This document shows positions 35,901-47,900 of a stretch of 64,000 bases of DNA, in pieces. A program made the translations under genes and the position numbers. The stretch is taken from the NCBI RefSeq assembly GCF_003672135.1, contig NC_039517.1, positions 3,162,001 through 3,226,000 of the forward strand, written 5' to 3'. Source of the stretch: Ooceraea biroi (taxonomy: Eukaryota > Arthropoda > Insecta > Hymenoptera > Formicidae). The notes under the pieces are model-generated. The model ran no database searches. It saw only the letters and a program-made list of their open reading frames with translations, and had not been told where the DNA came from. Positions within the stretch are counted from its first letter, which is position 1. Each line of letters begins with the position of its first letter.

Positions 35901-38900
35901 CCGAATGTCTCCAAATCGTCGGTTCACTCCACTTGAGTCCCTCCCAACCTCCATTTTTGGTTCACTCTTCTGAGTCCCTCCCAACATCCATTTTTGGTTC
36001 ACTCTTCTGAGTCCTTCCCAATCTCCATGTTGGTTCACTCCTCCGAGTCCTTCCCAATCTCCATGTTGGTTCACTCCTCTGAGTCCGTCCCGACCTCCAT
36101 GTTCAGGCTTCACTACCGGCCAGCTGCTTCTCAACTCCCTCCTCTCCGAGAGGTAGCGGATGAACCTCAACTGTCTTCGAGGGGTAGCGGATTTTATCCC
36201 ACTTCTGAATTGTAAGAGGCGAAAAATAACTAGGGGACTGCCTTAGATTTGAACTCGAACTTTCCGGGATCCCTGGTTCACACGCCTAGGTCTTAGACTG
36301 TACGGCCAATACTCCTACTGTTGTGATCAACTTGTTTTCATTCCGATCCTCTCTATACGACCTGTCAGTCTCGACTATCTTTCCAGATCTTACAACGTAA
36401 TATCGCGACTTAGACTTACTTGGCGAGTCTGGCGTACTTCTGAACTGGCTCGGGCCCCACCATGAAGGCCGCCTCGGCTACATCGGCGAAACCCAAGCTA
36501 GGCGTCTGCGATCGTCTGCAGAGAAGGTGGGCGGACTTGACCAAGATGTGGACGCAGTAGGTGCAGACCGCGCCGATGAAGAAAGTGGCGAAAAGGCCGA
36601 AGGCGAGACCGGCGTTGCGGAAGGCCATCGGCATCGCCAGTATACCCGTGCCCAGGCTACCCTTGAGCAAATGTATGAGCGTGTCGAGGTCCGAGGTAGG
36701 ATGGGCGAGCTTGCGGTGCTCGAACGGGTCGTAAAGGGCGGCTTCCTCGTCGGTAGGTCGCTCCACAAGCGGTAAGGTCGAGCCATTCGTGACCGTAATA
36801 GGCACGTCATTTTTCTCGCACTTGTATCTGCAAAACCGGCAACCGGTTAGTGCGTCGCGGCGCACTCGTGGAAAGCGTGCGGCTTCTGTCAACGGGATGT
36901 AAATTACTTATATTCCAGAAAGTGGGTGTCTCAGAACGAAAGCCGCCGCTTTTTTCATCTACTAGACTGGATCTAATCAATCTAGCCACCCGAAACGCGA
37001 GTATCGTGATATTCCATCGGTAACAACGCGAAAGAAGGACGTATCTGATTAAAAAAAAGATCTCGTTAGAGAAAGATCGCGGAAGAGGAGTTGATGAGAG
37101 AGTGCATAGGTGAAAGAAACGGTAGCGGTTCTCTGCGACACATTCTACATCCTTGTACATACATCTATCTCGCGCGTGGATGAGTATAAAGTGTTACGTG
37201 GGACTTGGTCTTGTTTTACACGACACAGCGTTTTCCTCGTGCCCGCGATTTGCATCACGACTTGGTGTGAGGGAGTATAATAAGAGAGCGCCGAAGTGGG
37301 AGAACGTCTCGCGTGCCAAGGGACGACGGGGAGCGGAGGGATGCGCAGACAGGATGCGAGACGCATGCGAGAGTTTCATTCAGAGGCCGCGGCAAGGTTT
37401 TGGCATTTTTAACCGATGCTGACTTCATTCGCGAGCAGAGCGAATAATGGAGATGAAAATTCTGAGCGGTTTAGTTATCGGGACACCGCGATTCCAATGC
37501 ATTCAAGCGCGTTCAAGAAGGATTCACGAGATTTCGCACATTTATCTACTTCAACGTTATCATGTCTTTCCTCTCTCGTCGCGTCTACTTGTTTGCCGAA
37601 TTTTTCTATAGAAATAAAAGGGCAAACCATCGTTCATCTCTGGCCAAACGGAGCGTGAAACCCGAATGGGAGGTCTCTGATTTCAATGCCGTCAATCAAA
37701 AGAGGCTTCGCGGACAATTGGGCGATTCAAAAGCGCAATTGCAATTGTCACTTCGAATCTAAAGCGGGACTTTGCGGAGAGAGATATATTCTTTTGTTAT
37801 TCGGCACTTCACGGCGATGACAATGCCGAGTGCTGAACTCGCACATTCCGCAGGCCACGAGTATAAACGACGGCTCGCATTACCAATCCTTTAACTGCGC
37901 TCCTTGTGTTTGTACTCTGGAAATTCGACGTTACAAGCAAACAATTCTAAAAGGGGGATATGTGTCGGTACGGTTAATAATTAATAATAATTCGAGACAT
38001 GCAGGCACGTCCGGTAACACTTCGTTTTCGTTAAGTAACATTTCATAATGCATATATCGTGCGTATTTTTTTCTGTTTTTACGTTTTCTAACTGCAGCCG
38101 ATTCGCGACGACCAAACACGCGCGTCGTAATACTCATGTGTACTCATCTGTATGTATACTGTGTGTCTGTATGCGTATGTGTACGTGTGTGTGAGAGACA
38201 GAGAGAAGGACAGAGTATGCGTACATTCGTGTAGATTTTTCGTTAAAAAGAGGTAAGAGTGTTTAGGTATTATAGATACCCATATCTTTTAGGTGCGGTT
38301 TCTCTCCGTAGTCGTGCGAAGCTTTCTTGTCAAGAAAGCTCCGGAATAGAGTCTATGTGTGTCCCGTGTCACGTCTTACAACGTGACGAAGAGTTCACGC
38401 GCCGCGTTACAGGCATACGTTACAGAGGGGCAGCTGCAACCACCGCACTGCATCACCGCGACGCCCGGCGCCACGACGCTAACAGTACGACGACTAACAA
38501 GCCTCCTTTGCTTGCCGAACTCTTTCGTACTTGGCCGAGTGTAATTTTCTTTTTTTTCGTATTTTTTTCTGTTTTTTTTTTTCGGTGTTTTTTTAACACA
38601 CACACGTCGAACGATCTATCACCGAATCGATGCCAATGTCTCGGCTTTTGGCCACGGATTTTACAAGCGTCCGGTGGCGTCATCGCGTCTTATCACGTCA
38701 CGTCAACGTCGCGTCACGTCAACGTCTGTTATGTGAGTTTTGTTGAGCTAAAAAGTGTCAAAACGTCGATCCGACAGTGCCGTATTTTTCTTTTTTTTTT
38801 TTTTCTCTACGATAGTATCTTTTTCGTTCTCTTTCTCTTTATTCGCAGAGCACTTTCATAGAGCTCGAATCTATGCCCGGAGTTTATACGCTAGTCTGGA

Positions 38901-41496
38901 ATCATATAAATGCACATATTATACAGTAAAGACAGACAGGTCCTCTATCCCCTGGGAATATATTCTGCTTTGCATACCGCATGACCTCTACACGAAGCAT
39001 TCCCGATCAGAGACGCGAGAACCGCGACGATCCTCTTTCTACTACGTTGTCCCATAAAGAAGGATTAAATTATTCGCCAAGTCGCAAAATATTAAATATA
39101 AATACAAATTTATATACGCAAGTTTTTATGATGTAAATTGACAATTGTAAAACGACGTAATGGATCTTTTCATTAATTAAACGATTTCTTTATTAAATAT
39201 TTACTAAATTATATAGGTAACGTTTATCCAAAGCGTAGAAAAATAGGCTCATTCGTCCTTGGCAAGCGACTAATCGTACAGACGTAATTCCGTTCAGTGA
39301 AATTAGAGTAACGCGAATTGCGGTGCCAAGAAACGTACGAGAAACCCGGAACAATGCATAAATGCATAAGTGCGTAGGTGTCAAAGATCAATCATGCGCG
39401 AGCAGTTTGTGCAAACTATTCCAAGGCCAGGAACATTCGCGCACATGTGCGAGAAGAATATAGAATATATCGAGCGGTTTCTTATGAATATTGGGTAAAA
39501 CGCCAGCAGAGGAGTCTCGTCTCGAGCGCAAAGGATCCAAAGATTTTTTTATTGCCGCGCTGCTAAATCGATTGACGAGGAAAGTCGAGCATCTGTATGG
39601 TCGGTCAATTTTATCGACGATTTTGTCACCTTCTCCTTAATATTAATTCGAGATATTTAACAAGTAAAGAGCAATATTTTATTTTCACATGTTACAATTA
39701 TGCTCTTTTTTTAGTGATTTATGCAAAAAGAAACATGCTATTTGTGCACAATATTGAGAGAGAAACTTTTTGATTGTTCGTTGACTATTGCGTTTTCGTG
39801 AAATTGAGGTAGGGATTTACAAGCAGGCAGCTAATGCTCAACAGTTATCACTCTTGCTTATGTATATGAAAGAGACATTTTTCGATTTATTATGTTATAG
39901 AAAAAAACGAAAATGAAAGATGGAACGAGATCTCTCGATATGAAGGATTATGGCTCAATAAGCGGATACATATCTGTACGTGTACAAACGAGCAACTTTG
40001 CACTCGTCCAAGATTCAGCAGGCGGCCATCAAGCATCCCTGGTGCCAGCCACGCTACGAATTCTACGTCAGCGATCAGGCGGTATGCACGATTAGTGTGT
40101 GGTATTAACGATTAGAATAGTTCAATGATAAAAACAACAAAAAAAGGAGGAATGAATGTAAAAAGTGAGTGAATTAAAAAAAATCAATAGTAATACAGTA
40201 GAGCACAAAGAACGTGAAAAGAATATACAAATATTAACAAAAAAAGAACAAGAAGAAATGCACAATATATGATCCTCGGGTTGTTCTCACTCACGTTTGC
40301 TTGAGCATTTAGGTTTGGCAAGAAAGCAATGGTGATGATTGGTCGTGGTAGCAGATAGTGAACTCGCTCAACTATCGTTGAACCGATCGTTCGCACTGAT
40401 TTCGTTAGTGGAGTTTTGAGACTTACTTGACAAGCATCACGTCTGAAAGTTCTGTTTTCACACCTTGCTTCTTTGGCTCGTATTCGGCTATCATCGGGCG
40501 CATTGGCGTTCTCTGTAACAAATCAGGCATCGTGTTAGTCATGCAAGTCGAAATAATAGTGCGCTTTGCGTGAATGCGTTTCTCGGTGATTTTCACTGAA
40601 ACAATTAACGATTTGTAGATTTATCGGTAGACTGGGTAGGTCAGGTTTGTACCGATTGCACGTAATCGTTTGGCTTGTAAGATTGCATATAATCGTGACT
40701 CGATGCATTTATGCGCCGCATGTTTCCCATTCCACTGTTTGTTGATACGTTTTACTAATGAACCTCAGCTTTACGATCTATTCAAGCCGTCGGTGATGTA
40801 ATGGTAATTTTTTGGTGAAGTAACGAACGCTTAATGCGCTGCGATAATACGTTACCGTAAAGTTGAGATGTTTGAAGATTACAAACATGTGCGTAAAAGT
40901 ATCGGGAGTGATTAGAGACTCCAATAAGAATGATAATTGTGACAGGGAATATAGTTGAGTTACTAGTAACTTTTGATACGCACGCTGAGAAAAAAATGTA
41001 ATTGGTCCAACGAAATGTCTTGTCACGGGGTGCCAACAAAATATACACTTATTTCGACAAGTTATATATTGAAACAAATATGTAGTTCTTGGATTACACA
41101 CATGAGAATTATATAATCCAACAATTATATATTTGATTCAATATATAACTTGTTGAAATAAGTATATATTTTGTTGGCACCCCGTGACAAGACATTTCGT
41201 TGGATCAATTACATTTTTTTCTCAGTGCACTGCAATTGCACAAATTGGCTGATTTTACGATATAAATTGCGGGAATATTCAGAGTTAAATAAACTATTTG
41301 AGTGATAGTGAGTTTGCACCTTTGCATCTTGTTATCACAAACAGTATTGCCTCAAGCACCATAATTCTTGTTTTTTATTACCAACTATATTCGCATTATA
41401 TTCGCATACAGTATTCACCCTGATATGAGGCCGATCGTCCGTCGCTGCCGACAATGAGCTCATTTCAACATCATGGGCACTGTCGGTATTCCCCAT
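32931..41496 (-). CDS. path: SLC36 (PAT) proton-coupled amino acid transporter, pathetic-like
   Basis: Multi-pass membrane symporter of the amino acid/auxin permease family, moving small neutral amino acids with protons at the plasma or lysosomal membrane. In flies, Pathetic links amino acids to TOR-dependent growth. Five exons join in phase: 41496-41419, 40512-40427, 36827-36420, 34524-34164, 33521-32931, giving 507 aa. The N-terminal ~150 residues are a soluble cytosolic tail, starting MGNTDSAHDVEMSS. The first membrane segment follows as LIHLLKGSLGTGILAMPMAF, the PAT signature. Then come CVHILVKSAHLLC, INCFLVIDLIGCCCVYIVFI, FFGTAIFALEGIGVVMPLEN, GMFFVVLLYSTVGFFGYWKY and further hydrophobic helices to the C-terminus, consistent with about 11 segments. 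Intron 3 (34525-36419) holds the ~0.5-kb tandem array; intron 1 holds a small MITE. Exon 1 is short and its start (41496) is the first ATG of its open frame; alternative first exons are possible. Family call very secure; symbol by similarity to the fly gene. Confidence 0.93.
34676..36393. repeat. Tandem array of ~490-525-bp units with a nested 36-bp minisatellite
   Basis: Units starting TTGTAAGAGGCGAAAAATAA occur at about 34676, 35164, 35689 and 36211 (the last partial), so periods are 488, 525 and 522. Each full unit carries tandem copies of a 36-bp word of the type TGGTTCACTCCTCTGAGTCC plus TCCCAACCTCCATG, 4 in unit 1 and about 5 in units 2 and 3, which explains the length differences. A ~75-bp part of each unit resembles a reversed tRNA gene: GATTTGAACTC (complement of a B box), then CCTGGTTCACACGCCTAGG and CTGTACGGCCA, in the order T arm, anticodon arm, D arm. 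This suggests a tRNA-derived SINE piece (inference). The array lies in intron 3 of the transporter. Confidence 0.85.
36828..40426 (-). other. Intron 2 of the SLC36 transporter
   Basis: Bounded by donor GTAAGT at 40426 and acceptor TTTTGCAG ending at 36828 (minus strand). No conserved coding exon is visible inside. Low-complexity patches: GT/GA-rich at 38155-38215, and T-runs at 38550-38595 and 38788-38805. Alternative first exons could lie here but none was supported. Confidence 0.6.
40985..41226. mobile_element. Small foldback MITE in transporter intron 1
   Basis: The ends GCTGAGAAAAAAATGTAATT and AATTACATTTTTTTCTCAGT are inverted repeats. The match continues inward for about 90 bp (for example ACGAAATGTCTTGTCACGGG and its complement), leaving a short central loop. 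No coding capacity. Confidence 0.75.
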
Positions 41497-41947
41497 TTCT
41501 TCGTTTTTGCGAAAGCCTTCCTTCACCCCGTGAATTTACCCCTGATGAAAATACGCACAGGCACCGCGAAGATTTCGCAGGGGCATCACTGCGCGTGCGA
41601 GCGGATGTCCATTGCTGGCTCCGATATTCGGAATCCTCTTAAAAGCAACGCTCTCTCCCTCTTGGTTACTGATCGACCAACGTAATCCAAATTATTGACA
41701 AGATCGAGCCGAAGAGATTAAAGATGAAATCACGAGGGGAAACGTCTGAGCGTTCTCACGGCACCACTTTGGGAGAAGCTCCCTCACTTTTGAGGAACGG
41801 CGTTTCTCCACGAATAATCGCATAGGCATCACGTTCATCCAGGTTCACGTACAGATCCAACGTCCACAATCACGTTTATCTCGCGGCTCGCATTGCAAAG
41901 AGACGCGCGGGACCACAAGATGAGGAGTCTATCTTAGGACGCTCCGC
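41497..41947 (-). promoter_or_regulatory. 5' flank / UTR of the SLC36 transporter
   Basis: About 450 bp upstream of the transporter start codon, up to the border of duplicate copy 2. No clear TATA box. Position is the only evidence for a promoter or 5' UTR here. Confidence 0.35.
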
Positions 41948-44900
41948 CTACGGTGCAGCGTTCGGGACGAGCACCGAGAATCGACGCCGACGCGCGTGAA
42001 AACGGGCGTCGCGGCGATTGTCCGCGGCCGACGGACGAACTGAATCCCCGTGTGTTCCTGACTGTGCTCTGGGACGATATCCGCGCGCGCTGTCCGGACC
42101 CGGCGCGGTCTATGTACGGCGCCGCACGCGGCGTAGAAAATCACGGTTACCGCTGCCAAATCTTTCGGCAACGTCCACCGAGGACGGACTGACTCTTTAT
42201 ATACCAAACGGCTACGAAAATAGGAAGAGCAAACTGACGTGGGGTGGTCGCGGTTCACGTGAGCCGCGCGCGTCTCTGCCGGCCATCTGACCGCTAACCA
42301 GGTTTAACCAGGATGTGTTTGCGAGGCGTGACAGACGGATTCCGTCGTCAGCTGCCTTTCGCGGTTTGGCTCGTAAATTAGAGGGTACGCGGCGCTCGTG
42401 CACGCATTCATTATCACAAGGAGCATGGAAAATTCGCGCCGCAGTTTTCCCGATACCTGCAATCTCGACGTACAGCGCACGCTTTACGATAAGATCATTT
42501 TAAATTATTTTAATCGAACTCGTTAGGTGTCTGACGCTGCGACAATCGTACGTAAACTGGTTCTGCCGGGATCACGCAGGATCATGTGCCATTAAGGGGG
42601 GAGCCTGCTTTAGAACGCTGAAAATAAGGTATAATTTTACGAAGTTTTTGGGAGAAACTATACAGCGGATCATTATAAAACTTTGATGCATTTATTAGTA
42701 CATGTTTAAAGATAAAAAAAATTATTTTTTTATTTGAATATATCGCCTGTAGAGCTCGTCCTGGAGGCATTGTAAATTGGTGAGCATTCTCCTGCCCCCA
42801 AATTTCATCCAAACTGAAAAATTGAAATATTTTCTCGTTATTTATGAATTCCCATCGTCGATGAACCTTTAATATTCATAAAAACATTAAGTTGAACAAT
42901 TATTTTTGCATGAAAAAGTTCAAAAACTTTGCCTAAAAATCGTACTTTTGTGTTCGAAGCTCCACCATTTTGGCACTTTTCAACTTTTTTCTTCTCTCTT
43001 TGGTTCATCGACGATGGGAATTCGTAAATAACGAGAAGATATTTCAATTTTTCAGTTTAGACGAAATTTGGAGGCAGGAGAATGCTCACCAATTTGCAAT
43101 GCCGGCGACGCGGCTGCACTAAGATTTCTCCAGGACGACCTCTACGAGCGATATATTCAAATCAAAAAATAATTTTTTTTATCTTCAAACATGTACTAAT
43201 AAATGCGTCAAAGTTTTATAATGATCCGCTGTATAGTTTCTCCAAAAACAATTCGTAAAATATACCTTATTTTCAACGTTCTAAAGCAGGCTCCCCCCTT
43301 AACGCGTTTCGAGCGGTGGCATTAAGGGGGGAGCCTGCTTTAGAACGCTGAAAATAAGGTATAATTTTACGAATTTTTTGGGAGAAACTATACAGCGGAT
43401 CATTATAAAACTTTGATGCATTTATTAGTACATGTTTAAAGATAAAAAAAATTATTTTTTTATTTGAATATATCGCCTGTAGAGGTCGTCCTGGAGGCAT
43501 TGTAAATTGGTGAGCATTCTCCTGCCCCCAAATTTCATCCAAACTGAAAAATTGAAATATTTTCTCGTTATTTATGAATTCCCATCGTCGATGAACCTTT
43601 AATATTCATAAAAACATTAAGTTGAACAATTATTTTTGCATGAAAAAGTTCAAAAACTTTGCCTAAAAATCGTACTTTTGTGTTCGAAGCTCCACCATTT
43701 TGGCACTTTTCAACTTTTTTCTTCTCTCTTTGGTTCATCGACGATGGGAATTCGTAAATAACGAGAAGATATTTCAATTTTTCAGTTTAGACGAAATTTG
43801 GAGGCAGGAGAATGCTCACCAATTTGCAATGCCGGCGACGCGGCTGCACTAAGATTTCTCCAGGACGACCTCTACGAGCGATATATTCAAATCAAAAAAT
43901 AATTTTTTTTATCTTCAAACATGTACTAATAAATGCGTCAAAGTTTTATAATGATCCGCTGTATAGTTTCTCCAAAAACAATTCGTAAAATATACCTTAT
44001 TTTCAACGTTCTAAAGCAGGCTCCCCCCTTAACGCGTTTCGAGCGGTGGCATTAAGGGGGGAGCCTGCTTTAGAACGCTGAAAATAAGGTATAATTTTAC
44101 GAATTTTTTGGGAGAAACTATACAGCGGATCATTATAAAACTTTGATGCATTTATTAGTACATGTTTAAAGATAAAAAAAATTATTTTTTTATTTGAATA
44201 TATCGCCTGTAGAGGTCGTCCTGGAGGCATTGTAAATTGGTGAGCATTCTCCTGCCCCCAAATTTCATCCAAACTGAAAAATTGAAATATTTTCTCGTTA
44301 TTTATGAATTCCCATCGTCGATGAACCTTTAATATTCATAAAAACATTAAGTTGAACAATTATTTTTGCATGAAAAAGTTCAACAACTTTGCCTAAAAAT
44401 CGTACTTTTGTGTTCGAAGCTCCATCATTTTGGCACTTTTCAACTTTTTTCTTCTCTCTTTGGTTCATCGACGATGGGAATTCGTAAATAACGAGAAGAT
44501 ATTTCAATTTTTCAGTTTAGACGAAATTTGGAGGCAAGAGAATGCTCACCAATTTGCAATGCCGGCGACGCGGCTGCACTAAGATTTCTCCAGGACGACC
44601 TCTACAGGCGATATATTCAAATCAAAAAATAATTTTTTTCATCCTTAAACATGTACTAATAAATGCATCAAAGTTTTATAATGATCCGCTGTATAGTTTC
44701 TCCAAAAACAATTCGTAAAATATACCTTATTTTCAGCGTTCTAAAGCAGGCTCCCCCCTTAAGCAATTCTCGAGCCTCTGCAGCATCATTTTCATCGCGT
44801 CGTGAAGCTGAGATATTCTTGAGTTGTCGATGGTTAGGCGTTCCAGAAATAAACGCGTCCTTTGCTGTGCAGGAGCTCCCATCCTCTTGCTTACTTGTCT

Positions 44901-47900
44901 TACGACTTAGCGTTAGAATCAATATAATGAATGAAGCTAGTGAAGCGCGCGCGCGTGTTTGTGTGGGCATGAACAATTCATACCTAAAAATAAATGAGAG
45001 GCTTGAATGATCGACAAACATTTATCCATCAATTTAAGCGGATTGTTAAACATGAAATATTCACCCTGAAATTTATTCATTTTTTCTCTATGCTGCCAAG
45101 TTGGGCTGGGTGACGTCACTATTATGTAAGCAAACGTTTGTTGCGTCTGAGCCAACTCTACAACGCACACATGAATTCGTTCCGATTCAGAAGCGTGTAG
45201 TTAAAATTCCGACGACCGTCCACGCCTAATCCACACGTGTTTCGGCCGCTCATTTCGGAAACTAGAAACGATAAGAGGAAGGCGCGTATCCGTAACGTGC
45301 GCCGGTGCACCGCGGCGTCTCGCGTGCAACGCACTCGTACGAAGGCCGCTCGGTTGCTCCTTTCCGATTATATACACCTCCATGCCGGGGGCAGCCTCGT
45401 GGGCCTCATTGGCATGAATTCGGCGTCTATTTTCGTCGCGGCGCTTCGGCGAAAGCGCGTAGAGCGTTCTCGCCGCGATACAAAGCAGCAGGATTTTGTA
45501 CCGCGCGCAACTCCGGTTCCCATCGTGCTCCGTTATGTTAACGGGGTTGTGTCCGATTCAAGACGCGATATTAAACTAAGAAAGTTTATATTTACGTAAA
45601 TTAAAGAAAGGAACCCGAGCTGCGAAACGTGTATTATAAAATTTCAAGAAGATATCGCGAAAGATGGGTTTCCTAGCTATTTTTTCAAGTTGCTTTCTCT
45701 GTCCTTCTAGAGTAGCAAAAATTTGAAGGAAATTAAATTAACAACTGTTTGAAAGTTCCAGATTATGTTTTAGATAAATATGTGATCATTCCAATTTTTC
45801 TACAATTATAATTAATTAATTTCTACAATTTCTGCTAGTTTTATAGAAAATTCTGGTATTCATTATTAAGCGTGGGAAGATTTTCAAGATTTCGCGTAAT
45901 CTAGGAAAATAGTCGGGCGAGTTGAAAGCACGTGACTGTTCCACGTGACGAGCGCCGTTGTGTCACGAACTCTACATTAATCAAGTGATGAAACGGAAAT
46001 CCCGAAAAGTAATCGCGGACATAGGGTAGTCACTAATCACTGGCAGGAAAAAGGAAGGGATAAAGCGATATCGAAATGGGGGAACTAAGCGGCCAAGGCC
46101 TTGAAGGCTAATCGTGCATGGTCGTTGAATCATTAGCGGCGAAATATGTATATTGGTTGCACGAGCAAACGTCCGAACAAGATAACGCGATTCGTGACAG
46201 TCGTTAAATGTACACTGATATTGAGTAATCGTCTAAATTGCCGTCTGGCACATATATTACTTTTCCGCGTAGTATTGTTTCGCATGCGCATAATAAGCGG
46301 CACTGAAAGTGCCTGCGGTATCTTTTTGCGTCGTTTAGTGGTACCAAGAAAGCGCCATATTTAAGGAAGGTCCTTGAAAAAGTAGTAGACGTCAGTAACA
46401 GATGACGTAAAGTTGATTTTACTCCAAAAGAACGAGAAACCCGTGTAGACGATGTTAAAATAGGAAATTCCAATGCTACGACGAAGGCGTTTTTTAAAGA
46501 CACTTTTACAATTATTATAAAAACTGTTCTTTAATTTCATGCTGGATTAGATTAACGAAGTCTTCACTGTGCACCGTTAAAAATTGTGCGTCCATATGTT
46601 AACATTTTCTTGTGTTGCCATGTTTTGATTACTACTTCAATGTAAAATTAACATACAACTGATGTTATTATTTTTATAACAATTTTATATGTTACATTAA
46701 TGTTAACTTCATAACTTAACATTTTGTGTATGTCTCTTAGAAATGGAATATTATTTCAAATGCTTTTAACACAATAATTTTAAACAATCAACATGTCACA
46801 AAGTCAGTTTAACATTCTAAAAGAAGTTAAAGTAAATCTTCAAATAATCATGAACTTTGACATATAAAATAATCAAATTTACTAAAATTAAATGTTTCTA
46901 TCAAAAATAATTTAAGTTGAAATAATTACTATCATGTGTTAATATAACATAAAAAGTAAATGTTCATATTGTACGAACGAAAATGTTCTATCAACTTTTC
47001 TGATGAGTTATTGTAACTTCTCTTCCATGTAGTTTTCAATTACTTTGTATGTTATTTTTACATCACACTTAAAGTTACAATAACAAAAATAAATGCAAAG
47101 TATTGTGTTAATTACTTAACATTTCTAGTTTGTCAAGAAGTAACATATGACGAATGAGTCACTTTAACTTAAAATTTAGAGTGGACTTTCTGGGACATGC
47201 AAAAAATGTTAAAATTAACATTTTATTTTTTACTGTGCGAGCATTCGATTCTGCGCTTCTCTTAAGCGAGTAGAAATCTGCGTAGCGACACACGAGATCA
47301 AAATTGACGAGATTTAATTGAACTTCGCGCGCGGTGCAGATTGGTCTTTGGACCAATCGAACGCGACAATGTGATTCTCATCAAGAGGCTGATCAGCGCT
47401 AACGCGCATCGAATTGCTGCGTAGATTACATTTCGCTGGGTTAAATCATCAATAAGCGACCAGGTCGAAATATAAAGCAGCGTTAACGAGCGAGTCCCGA
47501 ATCGTAAATCGGCGTAATGGACTGCTCTACTGGACAAAATTGCGCCGTATTAGAGGTCGTGGCTTTTGCGTTCCTTTCGGCACGAAGCATGTGACTTGAA
47601 TGACGCAATAATGGCGAATTGCAGGGTCCGGCGTGAATGCGATCGCGCCGCTCCTCTGACCCGCGTGTCCATCTGCGTTCATTCTCTAATGCGAATCAGC
47701 AGCAGCGGCAGCCGTCGGCGGCGGCAGCGAAATAATGAATTGACAAATCTGACGGCAACGTCACATCCTCATCCCGGCAAACGGTACGTTACGCACGCCT
47801 GCACCCGCGTGGGAGTCTCGCGCTCTTGCTCCTGCCGCTGCCCCTGAATTATACGGCGTCGTATATCGTACGGCAGTGTCTCTCAAGCGAGATGCTTCAT

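Noticed and set aside
34914..36100. CRISPR-like appearance of regularly repeated 36-bp units
   Set aside because: The units are directly adjacent without unique spacers, in a eukaryotic intron. It is a minisatellite.
34914..36170. Repetitive 12-residue-periodic frames across the transporter intron array
   Set aside because: The 36-bp repeat is a multiple of three, so all frames tend to stay open. Both flanking exons splice cleanly around it.
42190..42210. A TATATAAAG box on the minus strand with a nearby TCAGT initiator-like word
   Set aside because: The spacing is only about 10 bp instead of about 30, and no transcript start is supported there.
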